DNA of 64,000 nucleotides from NCBI GenBank assembly GCA_023014335.1, contig JAECYW010000006.1, positions 3,038,001 to 3,102,000 of the forward strand, given 5' to 3'. Every line of letters starts with the position of its first letter. Position 1 is the first letter of the stretch. A program made the position numbers and the translations under genes. Source of the stretch: Galerina marginata. Taxonomy: Eukaryota; Basidiomycota; Agaricomycetes; Agaricales; Galerinaceae. This document shows positions 23,734 to 34,727 of the stretch, piece after piece. Below the pieces are notes generated by a model that ran no database searches, had not been told where the DNA came from, and saw only the letters and a list, made by a program, of their open reading frames with translations.

Positions 23734-23767
23734 GACTTTTGCCACACGTGATTTTGTGGCAAAAGTC
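23734..23767. repeat. 34-base hairpin, copy 1
   Basis: GACTTTTGCCACA, an 8-base loop, then TGTGGCAAAAGTC: perfect 13-base arms. The junction of arm and loop creates CACGTG. A reverse-complement copy with one mismatch lies at 62008-62041. Confidence 0.75.
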
Positions 23768-24586
23768 GTCGTTGGAGCATGGGTAGGGCGGTCCGGCAAG
23801 TTCAACCACTATTCGCTTGATTTGAGCCCTGCCTGAAGCAGCCCAAAACACCTTTGTTCGTCCTTCAGACTCAAAAGAGCGGAAGAAGATTTCCAACGAC
23901 ACCATCCGCCTGAGCATGCGCGAGTACCGACGGGTTAAACGTCTGCTCTGTCGCGCTGCATCCGACCTAGAGGCTAGGGTGTGACTTCCGAGCGTTCACT
24001 AGGTTCAATTTGCTTCTGGCCTCAACTCATCCCTCGCCGCTTTCGGCCCTATTAATCCATGCCAAGTTGTGTCCTCAATGGTGAGTTCATGTCTCGTTAT
24101 TTTCTCGACATCGTACGTCGCGCAAAGGTCAAAGAAACATCCACTGACAGTTTGGACCACTCGTGGCTAGCTCATCTACCCACTGCCGTAGATTTTTATA
24201 CCTCCCGCCAAAGCCTCGAACTCACAGGCTGACGCATTTGCCTATGCCTCTTCCACAATTCCACAATCAAAATTTCAACTTTAAGGTAAGTCTTTGGTTG
24301 TCAGCTCCATGCGGTTTGACTAAACTTCGGCGCAGTGAGGGTGACTTGCTTAGTCCGACCTCAATGCTCGTTGGGCCGAGCCTTTCGTGACTTGTTTCTT
24401 GGCCTGTATGCCAGTGCTGTGTAAGTATGCTGATACTGAGCTGCTGAACCGCCTCCTCCCAACGCAGCCCCCGTCTTTCACCACCATACAACGCACCCCG
24501 GAATAGTCAGATCAGTACCTACCAACACTCTACATTTTGGCTCGACGTACTGATCGGTTTCAAGCGATATAGGGCTGGGAAACCGG

Positions 24587-25260
24587 GTGGCAAAGAGCGC
24601 GAGCACTTTATTGGATGCATCAACCCTGGACCCCGTCAATCGACAGTCCATCCTGGAACGAGCTCGAACCCTCTTCCATGATACTGACATCTGGTCGTCC
24701 AAACAATCATTTTACTACCTTGGTATCTTACCAGCTCTTTTTCCTGTGGAACCGACCTCACCACAAACAAAACACAACATATTTGTATGTCAAACGACTG
24801 GCACGCCACTTCCGCCAGGCTCGCTGCGAGGAACCGGGGTGAAGCATGACGACTTTATCGGGACCAACACCCACCGCCTATGAAAACACCATAAAGGATG
24901 GTCGCCTTATAATTAGCTTCACTTTTCCAGACCATCCTTCCGTTTTTACTTGTTTTTCTGTCCAATCCCACCCGAGCTGGCGAGGGACTATATACATGGT
25001 ATGTAGTCACCTGAGTTTATCATGTAACGTAGTCAGCCAAATATATTACCAATTACCAATTACATCTATTATTGAGCAGAAACTCCTCCCGTCGACTTTT
25101 ACCTCGCCTGCCGTACTGCATCCGACGATCGCCTCTGACAGATCCTTGAAGAGATCAGAAACCAAGCCAAACCCCACCTCAGCTCTACATACTCTCACCT
25201 GCAACCAATGATTAAGGAGATGCAGCTTGTTTCGATGATTTGAATATTTCCAACTGGAGG
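24587..25260 (+). pseudogene. possible decayed coding region
   Basis: Protein-like stretches occur in three different plus-strand frames: DPVNRQSILERARTLFHDTD then QSFYYLGILPALFP; KDGRLIISFTFPDHPSVFTC; and ILEEIRNQAKPHLSS. Order and spacing suggest one gene broken by frameshifts. I do not recognise the family. Confidence 0.25.
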
Positions 25261-25373
25261 TTTTCGCCATTTATGCGGCAATGGCTTCGCACGCAGTAGC
25301 ACAGAATCTGTACATCAACTTGAACAACTTGAACTTGGGCGGTAAATTAATCACATGACCCAACTTATGTACA

Positions 25374-25380
25374 TATATAA
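25374..25380 (+). promoter_or_regulatory. TATA box of paralog B
   Basis: TATATAA lies 33 bases before the ATG at 25413 and 57 before the one at 25437, a spacing suitable for a core promoter. Confidence 0.5.
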
Positions 25381-25412
25381 ACACCCAAAGCTTGTCGCCA
25401 GTTTACCAGCAT

Positions 25413-26139
25413 ATGTTCCGCTTCCGGAATACACCAATGAATGGGCAGATCTTTCAAAACCCCGGCCTGGGACACGTAATCTTCAATGACACTGTATTGA
25501 CCGCCCACTCATCGGAACAAATCAAGGGAACGCTTGGCCGGTATGGCCTACACGATCAGGTGAAAATTATACCCTGCATTTTGACTTTCAAAGGTGCTTA
25601 ATCTCATCCAGTGTACCATAGACAATGAAATGATTCACGAAGCTGAAGAATACAAAACCCGACAACGCCTTGCACTTGCACAAGCACAAAACATAACATG
25701 TGTTGCCCATCAGTGCGCGACGTTCCAACAAGACCGCGAAGCGCAACTTCTGTTGCACCTGGTTGACACCGGCGGCGAACACACCCAAGAGAGTGCATGC
25801 TCCCTCGCCTCGTTGGCGAGGGACACTCTCAAGGCTGAGCAGGACCTGCTCGTATCAAAGCTTGGAGAATATCTTGTTACTGCAACGGTGATAGAGGCCG
25901 CTATTGAGGAAACGCGCCTTCATTTGAAAGACGCAAATCGTCAAGTCGAAAACCTACAAGCTTTTCTAGAGGATCAGCGCTTGACTCCCTTATCAGATCT
26001 CGAACCTGCCTATCCCACACTCCCATCCTCAGTACTTGCTACATATAAATCTCATCTGCGTACGCAGTTGCCTGACAATTGGAAACCAGGAATGAGCATC
26101 TCCACTGAACTCTACACTTCTGGGGCAGATTGTCGTTGA
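25413..26139 (+). CDS. orphan paralog B
   Basis: Two exons, about 224 residues from the ATG at 25413. The intron 25560-25611 (GT...AG, phase 0) sits at the same codon as the GC-AG intron of paralog A (15579-16434). Shared blocks: NPGLGHVIFNDTVLTAHSSE, VAHQCATFQQDREAQLLLH, SLARDTLKAEQDLLVSKLGE and ETRLHLKDANRQVE. It lacks the Ser/Gly tail of A. I judge A and B to be roughly 40-50% identical over 170 residues. The two copies lie on the same strand, one on each side of the dioxygenase-like/chromodomain gene. The helical middle region probably forms a coiled coil. Function unknown. An alternative start at 25437 lines up with the start of homology in A. Confidence 0.7.
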
Positions 26140-26720
26140 GAAAAGGTATGGTCTGTTTTGGCTTGGGGTCGATTTTTAATCTCCTTTTTCAATAAAGGCG
26201 TATTCCCGTTCCACCTCACGATCAATAAATACCAATGGGCTGCCTTGTATTTTTCTTGAAATTCCTGGCGTTCTCTTTTCTCGCAAAAGCCTTTATATTT
26301 TTATTAATGTCTGTACTACTGCCATGTACGTTGTTACCCGTTGTATGTTATGAACCTTTTGAAGTTCACCCTAAAGTTCCAGACATTCACTCCACATTTT
26401 GACACCAAGATAGCCGGGTCGCTTTCAGGCCAGGGTCGCTTTCAGCTCGTAACCGCTCGCCAAAGGTCAAAAAACAATCTGAACCGCCTAGTTCGCATGC
26501 CCGGATAATCAGCTTATCCCTGATCCGAAAGGCTGGGTGAGTTTACCTTGAGGCTGCCACACCTATGACAAGAATAACACTTTGTCAGGTTTGGATGGGT
26601 TTCGGTGGAACCCAATGCAGAATCCCGGTGCTAAATCGAAACTTTATCGAGTTAGCATAACTATCTCAGAGGTTATAACGCCTGCAACTCTTTCAAGACT
26701 CCCTAGCCATCTTCCAAACC
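26140..26720. other. no gene seen
   Basis: Intergenic DNA between paralog B and the next plus-strand gene. No repeat or RNA that I can support. Confidence 0.5.
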
Positions 26721-28915
26721 ATGGATGAACAAGATATGGAAACTACAGACTACCAGAACACTGTTCCTCCCAATGCCTCTGGTCGCATTGCGGCAAGTCT
26801 GTAAGTTCACGATTTACAAGCTGTTAAACCAGCCTTCTCATATTTTTTATTTCAACAGTGACGATCGCAGTCAACCCCCGCCCCTCCTTTTAATGGAGGA
26901 TGATTTGAACGCCGGTCCATATACTCGAATCGACCAACGCGAGCTCGACCAGCGGCGCAGTAACGTGTGGCAGTTTATTCTGGCCATTCAATTAATCTGA
27001 CATAATATATCTTTCAAGTCGTCAAGTTTCCAGCAAAGCGGTTGGGCAGGTTTGTTTGAACGCAATTACTGCCCTTTGGGAGTTGTATTTCTAACCTTTT
27101 CTCTCTCAACACATAGATGCCGCTGTGCCCTTCCAACAGCAGCAAGGACTACATTCCAACGTCATACAGCCAACGCCAAGTTGGCCAACCGGCCCCTATA
27201 TCCCGCTGCAGTCGTATAGTGGGGCTTGGCCCCAAGAACAAAATGTGCGGTTACTTGTTTTCATTATCAATCAAAGCATGCATAATGCTCTTTACACTTT
27301 AATTAGATGGATACCTACAGAGATCGACAAGGAAGTGAGTAAAATAATTGCTTTAGAGTAGTTGTATTCCTAACCGCCTTTGAGGCACCAATGTGTTTTT
27401 TCAACAAACAGACAACATCATGGCCCAAGATTCTCGCCCCCATGAAAGTAATAGGCCAAGGACCCAACAAAGAACTAGCCACGGCCACCAACAAAATGTA
27501 CACTTAGTCGTTTTTATTATCCAGTAATTTACCTTACGCAACTTCTCTCCAACGTTTCAACAGCCCAGCGCCAATCTAGGCTTCTGTGAGAAATTTTATT
27601 GGTCCAGTGTGGCCATATTCCTAACTGCCTTTATCACCGAATGGATGTAGCGGCGTCCTCTCAGCCAGGACCAAGCTTTCAAGCGAGCGGTCAAAGTCCT
27701 GAAAAGACTGCGCCCACGGTTTATCAATTCCAACAACAAACCTTTACGGATGGCCACACACCGACAACAAAGCCCGCATCTAAGCCCGCTCAGTCGGTAG
27801 GATTAAGTATCCACCAGTACAATCCAACGAAGGCAATGGCGAAGGCCAATTCGAAGGCGGACTCAAAAGCCGACTCAAAGGCAAACTCAAAGCGATCGTT
27901 GCAGAAGTCAGGAAAGGGATCGACACAGACACCCGAGAAAGCTCTCGACTTCAGTCAGCAACGCTGGTCAGAAAGCTATTTCGTAGCCATCGCACTTGGG
28001 CTTGGATTACTCCATCCTCCTACCGTGGACGACTTCGATGCAGACCCTCTTTGGGTTACAGTGTTCAAGACGACGATGAGTGCTACAATTTTAATATATC
28101 CTGATACCCAGGATGCCGATCAGAATCTCTTCAAACGGCTGGTGAGTATTTAATTTTGTACGTCTGGTTGCAGCGCTCAGAATATTTATTATTCTAGTTT
28201 ATCAATAATATGGTCGTAGAATGCAAAGCGGCCATGCGCATCTGCTATGACTTAATCAATGCGTACTATTGGTTTAATTGTATGAAAAAGGAGGACATTC
28301 AAGATGCGCCTATTATGGCTAAACTACGAAACAGGGCTCATTGCCACCAGGACCTGGTGAACGTGGAGGTAATATTGTGTTTAACTGTCAAAATGTCTCG
28401 TTAAACCGATTTTGTTAAGGGGCATAGAAGCCACTTTGATGCTTGGGTGACCAGAGATTTTCTTATTGCCCTGAAGTTCGGGACAATCAGGTCTCCAGCT
28501 GTTGTACACCCGGCTGCGTTCCCGAAAAAGTTTAGGCGACGAATGCTCGCCGTCGGGAACGTGTCTGTAAGTTTACTTCATATTGATGATCTTACTATTT
28601 CAACCTGATATTTTATCTTTATCGGAAGGCCTTACGAATCTTTGAGGGTTGGAGAACAGGAGAATTCGTTGAATTTGACGACAATAAGTTCTTTGCGCTG
28701 ATGTTGCCCAAGTACATAGATGAGTTGGACCGCGCGTCGGAGGACGAGCATACTGCTAACGGAATAGATGAAATGCTGGAATTCTGGTGGGTCAGCGGAC
28801 AGTGAGTCGAATTCTCTGTATCGCTTGCTTTGGTAAAACATATAATCTTACATGGAAATATAGGCAACAATCAAGGGAGCCTGAGCAACCTAGAGATTAT
28901 ACGTCAACTATCTAA
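26721..28915 (+). CDS. Gln-rich, micro-exon protein with DUF6532-like C-terminus
   Basis: About eleven exons, several under 40 bases, spliced with GT/AG introns of 50-110 bases. The N-terminal half (MDEQDMETTDYQNTVPPNAS, then PFQQQQGLHSNVIQPTP) is Gln/Pro/Ser-rich and disordered. A Lys/Ala/Ser tandem (KANSKADSKADSKANSK, 12-base repeat) follows near 27840-27900. The C-terminal domain is helical: LGLGLLHPPTVDDFDADPLW, then FINNMVVECKAAMRICYDLI, and ALRIFEGWRTGEFVEFDDN. The pattern of a helix ending EWRTG or GWRTG before an F-x-x-[NK]-x-[FY] helix resembles DUF6532, a common basidiomycete domain of unknown role often behind disordered leaders. Stop at 28913-28915. All junctions I checked keep frame, so the gene looks intact. 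Confidence 0.65.
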
Positions 28916-29559
28916 AGCGCGCATCTAGGATAACAAAGTAGCCGAAATTATGACTGCAGAATCTAATTGAATATATTTGAGCTGCGACAAATACGGGCAA
29001 GATATAAGGACTCCAAATTCACCCGCCCAAAGATAATTGATGGTCAGAAACATGGTCGAGTTGCAAACTGCCTACGAGTCTTTTAAGAGATCATATTTTG
29101 GCTATGACCCTCGCAAGCACTTACTGAGAACCTGGGATCATTTTAAGGTAATTATATGCCGAGTTTTGAGTACCTAATTACCTTCGTTGAATAGATATTC
29201 ATTAATTTCTATAATTCGTACAACTAAGGAAGTGTTTTATGCGTTGGGACATATCGGAGGTACTTTTGAAAGATGCCTCCGATGAGTTCCAAACGGAAAA
29301 TTGCTAAATATCTACGACTCTACAAGACTTATGAGGGCCACTCCAGCTGCAAAGTTTTCAATGATAATTCAAGGCGAAGGTCGGTGAAGGACTAACACTC
29401 ACTAGCGGCAGACTTTCCTCCGTTCGCTGATCCAAATTTGCACTCTATCTTCACGTTCATCTTGGCATCAGGATCCATTTCCAAAACGATATAAGGCTCT
29501 TTGATCTCATATCCTCTCCAGTGGATGGCCAGAGTCACTGAGAAGGAGATTGCTCTTGC
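28916..29559. other. no supported gene
   Basis: A short frame at 29041 (MVRNMVELQTAYESFKRSYF) ends at a possible splice donor at 29149, but I cannot find the continuing exon. Confidence 0.3.
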
Positions 29560-30640
29560 CCTCGGTGCCCACGCTGAGGGTGGTGTTGATCGTCCCCGTA
29601 GTAGTTATCCGCATCATGCGTCATACCGGGGGTGGAACTGAGGGCTGGCTTGTTGCAGTCGCCGGCGCATTGTTAAGACCCAAAGTTTCGTTTGACAGTT
29701 CGTGGATCGAGCAAAACATAGTTGCGGAGGAATGAGTAGAACGCCTCGGTGAAGACGGTCCATGTGAAGTGTGAAGCCGCGTATCAAATGTTGGGCGCTC
29801 GGCGGGTGTCAAGGTTAATCATGAGCTTAATGAGATTGTACTGTCTATGATAAGTCCAATGCGAATCTTATGACTGAAAGTTACTCACTTAACGCCTTCG
29901 TCCCCAATAGCTACCAAATACCCATGGACTTTATATTCGCCCTCCATATACTTGAACAACCGGCTCAAAGTGGACGAGGAGCTCCAAGAACAGCTCTGCG
30001 ATGACGCAACCAGCACTGAAGCAGTCCATGGCTTCCGTCACCTTCCCTCAACTTCGTCCTTTGCAATCCTCGACTTTTGGCGCTGATCTCCGGGTTGCTG
30101 TAGAATCGCTCGGATGCAAGACAGCAAGTACGACGCCCAGACATGTCGAAGTAGAAAGATAAATCCGCAGCATCGTCGAGTGGGAGGTACGTGGGTTTGT
30201 AAGACGCGAAGTAGATCCAATTCCAGGATGTGATAAGAATGCTCTTAGACTTTATATCGCCATGGGAGACCTTGCTGTTGCAAGCATCGCGCAGGGCGTT
30301 TGACGCTTAGAAAAAGATCCACTTACACCACGCTGAGAAATGGTAGGGGGCTGCCAACCAATTGAGATTACAAATGGGAAATACAAATATGCGAACGTAC
30401 CTAATTCTATCATAAAGACAAAATCGCAACACTTGTGTGATGATATTACCAGCCTTGTCCGTCTCCACAAATGCCTGGCATTTATAAATGTTTGCCATGT
30501 TGGCCAGGGCTTCTCGATCAACTGCTTTACAGTGAGAATGGCGCTCATTGTTCGCACAGAATACTCAATCACATAATCTTCATTCTTCGGTGATGAGTCC
30601 GCAAAGATAGTCCAGGACCAGGATTAATAAAGGCGTTGAC
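29560..30640 (-). pseudogene. VPS15: VPS15 (phosphatidylinositol 3-kinase regulatory kinase) pseudogene
   Basis: Minus-strand fragments in changing frames give the N-terminal kinase domain of VPS15 in order: DREALANMANIYKCQAFVET, GNIITQ, LYDRIR, KVSHGDIKSKSILITSWNWI, ASYKPTYLPLDD, FDMSGRRTC, LSRLFKYMEGEYKVHGYLVA, MTPAERPTFDT and FCSIHELSNETLGLN. VPS15 normally partners VPS34 in autophagy and endosomal sorting. The residues that should lie between WNWI and ASYKP, including the metal-binding Asp of the activation loop, are deleted. Several frameshifts and stops break the rest. Two introns keep GT/AG ends (for example GTACGT after LYDRIR), so this is a DNA-level duplicate, not a retrocopy. The HEAT and WD40 portions are absent. 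Confidence 0.85.
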
Positions 30641-31068
30641 GACCAGATATTCATTTCTATGTCGGCGCATTAACGGTCTTCAGGATCGCGTGAACACTAA
30701 ACATCTTCCACTAGAGAAAAAGCACCATTATAGCACAAAGAGATACTTCTTCCAAAGACGTACTACTTATATCCCACCAAGCTCGGCAACAAAGGGATCC
30801 ACTATTGCGACAGTCGTGCGCGTCAGTGTCCTGAGTGTGTGTTCCGTGACCCGAGAGTGCAGCCTGCGCAAGTTGGCCAGAATTCAAGACGGAGTCGGTT
30901 GGCGAAATGGCGTAGTACGCTCAATAACAGTCATGAGGCTGAGGAGGAATCTATGTCACAGTATGTGACGGTGGATTGATCATGAGGACCATATTTGGAC
31001 GGTCGGTATTACTACCTCTTTGATTTAGGGCGACCTAAGTATCGTTTTCCTAATCACCTTCGCCAACA
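30641..31068. other. no supported gene
   Basis: Intergenic, with a 110-codon frame of unlikely composition and nothing else recognisable. Confidence 0.35.
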
Positions 31069-32009
31069 ATGTCGACGACTACCTATGCTACGACTACTCA
31101 TGCTTTTGAGCCCTCGTCGACTTCTAAGCCAGGACTAGGTTATATCATTGTTTCTCAACCTCAAACAGCCAAGTTTCGGGCGCTTGGGCAGTACTTCTGC
31201 GTCAGCGATCTGCCGGGGGGTTCAGCTTGGGATCTTGTTGAGAACTCTCTAGGACCCCAGATATGCGTTTGGCTCGGCCCTGGTAAGTCGCCTTGAGAGT
31301 GTGAGCTGTTCCACTCACAAGCCGTGTTTCAGATCTTGTAGAAACGGCCGTTTATTTGATTTGGCCTGGATGGGGGGTTTATTCGCTTGGTCCTCCGTAT
31401 GTCATCACCGGTCCTCGTATGCTAAAATGTTAAAAACTAGCTGGCCTACATCACAGATTGAATGCCTCAAATCCCTCTCGTGTCATCAACCTAGAGTCAA
31501 AGGGCAATGAAGCCCTTATAAACTGCGAACCCCCAAACAATATCGCTTTGGAACTGCTCCATATTAATAAGACTCCCTGTTTTCTCTTCATTCGGCAAAA
31601 AGAAGATGACTATGCCATGGTCCAAGAGGAGGCTGAATCCTTGTCGTTCATAAGATACGCTCTGTTGGCAATCAACAATTTCTTGTCTTCTTTGGAGAAG
31701 CAGAAACAGAGTCCAGGGGATGCGGTGCAGGCATCAGCTTTGGAATCATGGTACAACAGCATGCTGGCGGCGCTGAGTGAGGAGGGTGAGGAAAAGTTTC
31801 TTTTTGATCCCACCCTGCTGCTTGCTGGACTTATCAAGCATCTCGGGGCAAGGATAAAGGAGATTAATGGCTTTGATATAGCTGCAGAAGCATTGCTCTT
31901 GATACCCATGGTATTTATTCGCAATTGGAAGGAATATATGACGGGGATATTGGCGAAGTCAGGAAAAGAAGTTGTTGTTAAGAGTTTGCTTCAGTCTTCA
32001 GAGTTTTGA
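31069..32009 (+). CDS. orphan three-exon protein
   Basis: 276 residues from three exons (31069-31282, 31333-31396, 31457-32009), joined in frame by two GT/AG introns. The N-terminus MSTTTYATTTHAF leads to KPGLGYIIVSQPQTAKFRAL, a block faintly like the NPGLGHVI block of the 15.6/25.4-kb paralogs. After LIWPGWGVYSLGPP comes a helical C-terminal half with LSFIRYALLAINNFLSSLEK, LFDPTLLLAGLIKHLGARIK and LLIPMVFIRNWKEYMTGIL. I recognise no domain. There is no signal peptide. Intact frame and clean splices argue for a real gene. Confidence 0.65.
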
Positions 32010-32180
32010 CAAGAATCTATGATAATTAATAAATATGCAGGAATCAACTGGACCGCTGTACACCGCCAAATGTATGAAACGTAGCTGTCACGTTTTAAAG
32101 TTTCATAGGTAAGGCCTTTTAATTCGCATGAGAGAGATATGAAACCAGCTTTGTCACGGCTGAAATATTTCATGATAGCT

Positions 32181-32420
32181 CAGCTGATTGGTAGATGTGC
32201 CTACAGGGCATTCAGGCGGTCGTAAATTCATCCACCAGGTTTTGTTTCAGCTGGTTAGCGCATGCTCAGATGTAGTATCCAGGCAGTAGTAAATCCATTG
32301 ACCAGATTACCTTTCAGCTGCGTAGCATATGCTCAAATATAATCTTCAGGCAGTCGTAAATCCATCCACCAGGTTTTGTTTCAGCTGGTTAGCATGTGCT
32401 CAAATGTGATCTTCTTATAG
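32181..32420 (+). repeat. 67-base tandem repeat
   Basis: CAGCTG recurs at 32181, 32248, 32315 and 32382, exactly 67 bases apart. Between these points GGTTAGC-CATGCTCA, CAGGCAGT-GTAAATCCATC and CACCAGGTTTTGTTT repeat with modest divergence. A further drifted piece lies near 32568. Confidence 0.85.
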
Positions 32421-32429
32421 CTGCACATT

Positions 32430-33599
32430 GACTCTGAAGGTATTGTTCCACCTATCTGCTAACTAAAGGGCTGGCCCTTTCGCAGCTGACATCTCAGATG
32501 TGGGCTTCAGCAAGCAGGCAGATGTTCACCGTGACAATACTGAGCTGAAGTTATCAATTTATTTCAGCTGATTGGCACAGACTCAGAAATATGATTTCCG
32601 CGTAAAGAAAACATGTAGATTTCAGTGTTTTTCTAGGATATGTTCGTACGACGAGCAGCCTCGTCATTCGCGAGGCGGCACGTTCGGGTTCTCCTGCCAT
32701 CCCAGCCTCCCGACCTCCTAGCTCCGGCGCTGTCTTAAACCCCGCCTTTCACAGCTACCCTCGCAGCCCGCCGCACCACATTTGCATTTGCATCTGCACC
32801 TGCACCTGCATCTGCGCTGACCCATCGAGTCCCACCCCGGAACCAAGGACCCAAGACCCAGGATTGCAGTTGCCGCGAGTCCGGGCGACGACGACGGGCA
32901 ACGAGGACGGGCGAACGGCGGCGGTAGGACGACTGGATAGTCGAGACTCGAGACCGCCGTCCGCCGTCCTCTGATGGCGCTGTACAAGCGGGTACGTCCT
33001 CCTTTCCCCCTCCTCATGGGCAGCGCAGCTAACGTCCGTCCAATCGGCGGGCTGCAGCAGCACTCCATTTCGAGCCTTACCCACACCCTGTACCCGCACC
33101 CGGTCCTCAGCGCCTCCAGCTACAGCTGCGGAAAGCACGAACGAGGAACGAAAGGGGATGAGAGAGGGCTCAGGGAGTGGTGGCATTGTTGATGACCCCC
33201 GGCTGGCTGCGAGTCCCTTGGTGAGTTCTTCGTTGTGATCTCGTTCTTCGGGTGTTTGAATTGTCTTCGAGCAGCGGGGATGCACGCCGCGGCTTCAAGT
33301 TGGGGAATGGGGTGAAGGCGGTACTCGAGGAGGCGGATGGCCCAGGGCGTGTGCTGGCAGGCGACACCCAGTGGGGCGATAATTATTTGAGCCCCACCGG
33401 GAGTGCTAAGAGGAGGTAAGCAGGCATTTCATGACGATATGAACTGTTACTTACCTCGTTATCTTGTTAGATTCCTCCAAATTCGACATGGCGGATACGC
33501 TCGCGGAACTTTAGTCGTCGAGCACCTGAAGGCCCAACATTGATGAGGTTTTTTTTTTTTTGTGGGGGGGTAGTCGAAACTCGCCACCAGCTTTGCAGT
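32430..33599. other. GC-rich region without supported gene
   Basis: Frames on both strands overlap through high GC content. A minus-strand frame of 176 codons ends in a Gln/Met/Val run that merely translates the hexamer repeat at 32782-32818. I do not support a gene here. Confidence 0.4.
32782..32818. repeat. TGCAYY hexamer microsatellite
   Basis: Six consecutive TGCATT, TGCATC or TGCACC units. Confidence 0.8.
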
Positions 33600-34330
33600 T
33601 CTTCTGCGAATCGTGGAATCGCCAGAGGAGGATTCGGTCGACGAGGGCGAATACCAGAGGCTGAGTGTTTCGGGAGCAGCAAGGCGAGGTCTTCGACGAG
33701 AACGTGTTCAGGCCGCTCAGACAACGGTCTCGACTATTTCTCGTCGTCTAATCAAAGCTCGCAATCAGCTTCGGAGCATCCGCTGAGGAACACCTACCTT
33801 CCCGCCATTGTTTCAAGGCTAGCACCTTGCCGAAACCCTTGCAGGAAGCCCTCCGCCTCGCAATTCTTCGTACCGCGACCGCATCCTCATCTAGATCGGA
33901 TTATCTTCGGGAGGAAAGTTATTGTCGACTTCGACAGGTGCCATATTGATGGGGCCTTCGCCGAAGAAGGATTCGGTTGACGAGGGCGAGTACGTGAGGC
34001 TGGGTGTTTCGGGAACCGTGCGCCGTGGACCATGGTTTCTGTGCAAGCCAACGAGAACTTGGTCAGATTTGGCATCGGATTGGAGCTCGCGCCGGGAGCA
34101 CTTACCTTGCCTGCCCACCAACCCCATCACCAGCCTTTCCACCCCACCCCCCGCGCTCGCTATCTGCATGCCTGTCAGCCATGCATACGACTTGCGACGA
34201 CGTTCAGATGACTTACATGTCATCTTCAAAAGCTGACCTGCGAATCGTGGAATCGCGAGAGGAGGATTCGGTCGACGAGGGCGGAAACGTGAGACCAGGT
34301 GTTTCGGGGAGCAGCAAGTCGAGTCGCTTA
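33600..34330 (+). repeat. three dispersed copies of an 80-base module
   Basis: The module GAGGATTCGGTCGACGAGGG with flanking sequence occurs near 33628, 33967 and 34261, separated by about 300 bases. The first and third also share CTGCGAATCGTGGAATCGC upstream. In one frame all three encode DSVDEGE followed by VSG, so they may be duplicated exons of a gene I cannot assemble, or decayed copies of one. Confidence 0.6.
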
Positions 34331-34530
34331 GACAGAAGTCTTGCGGTGGCCATATTTCTGACAATGTGATGACTGCTTGATCTACCGACAACCGTCACGG
34401 TCAATCGATCTCTACTTCAGACGTAGCACGGCCAAGCCAAAGGATAGCGTAAAACGGGTTACTTGTAGATGAGCTGAACGACGCTTTGGCGTGCAGATAG
34501 ATAGAAGGAACGTGGCATCGAAAGGAGGAC

Positions 34531-34613
34531 TGAGAGAACCTTTAAGTTTCATAACCATAAGCACGGATGTGGTCTTGTTGACTTGAGAGAACCTTTAAGT
34601 TTCATAACCATAA
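34531..34613 (+). repeat. 30-base duplication
   Basis: TGAGAGAACCTTTAAGTTTC with its ten following bases appears at 34531-34560 and 34584-34613. TTGTTGACTT follows each copy, giving a 53-base unit. It lies just upstream of the gene at 34728. Confidence 0.75.
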
Positions 34614-34727
34614 TTATGCGCGGATCATGTGACTTTGTTGACTTAGGATTTAATTCCGTTCGAATCTCTCGTTATCTCTTACCTTCAACAGGTTGAGATT
34701 TATCGCAATTAGGAGCTCATTGAAACT

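Larger units (their letters stand above)
23530..25373. other. intergenic with hairpin and possible decayed gene
   Basis: Upstream side of both the large minus-strand gene and paralog B. Contains the hairpin at 23734-23767 and a possible decayed coding region at 24587-25260. Nothing else is supported. Confidence 0.4.

Noticed and set aside
32755..33285. A 176-codon minus-strand protein with a Gln/Met-rich tail
   Set aside because: The tail merely translates a hexamer microsatellite, and the rest is low-complexity GC-rich sequence.
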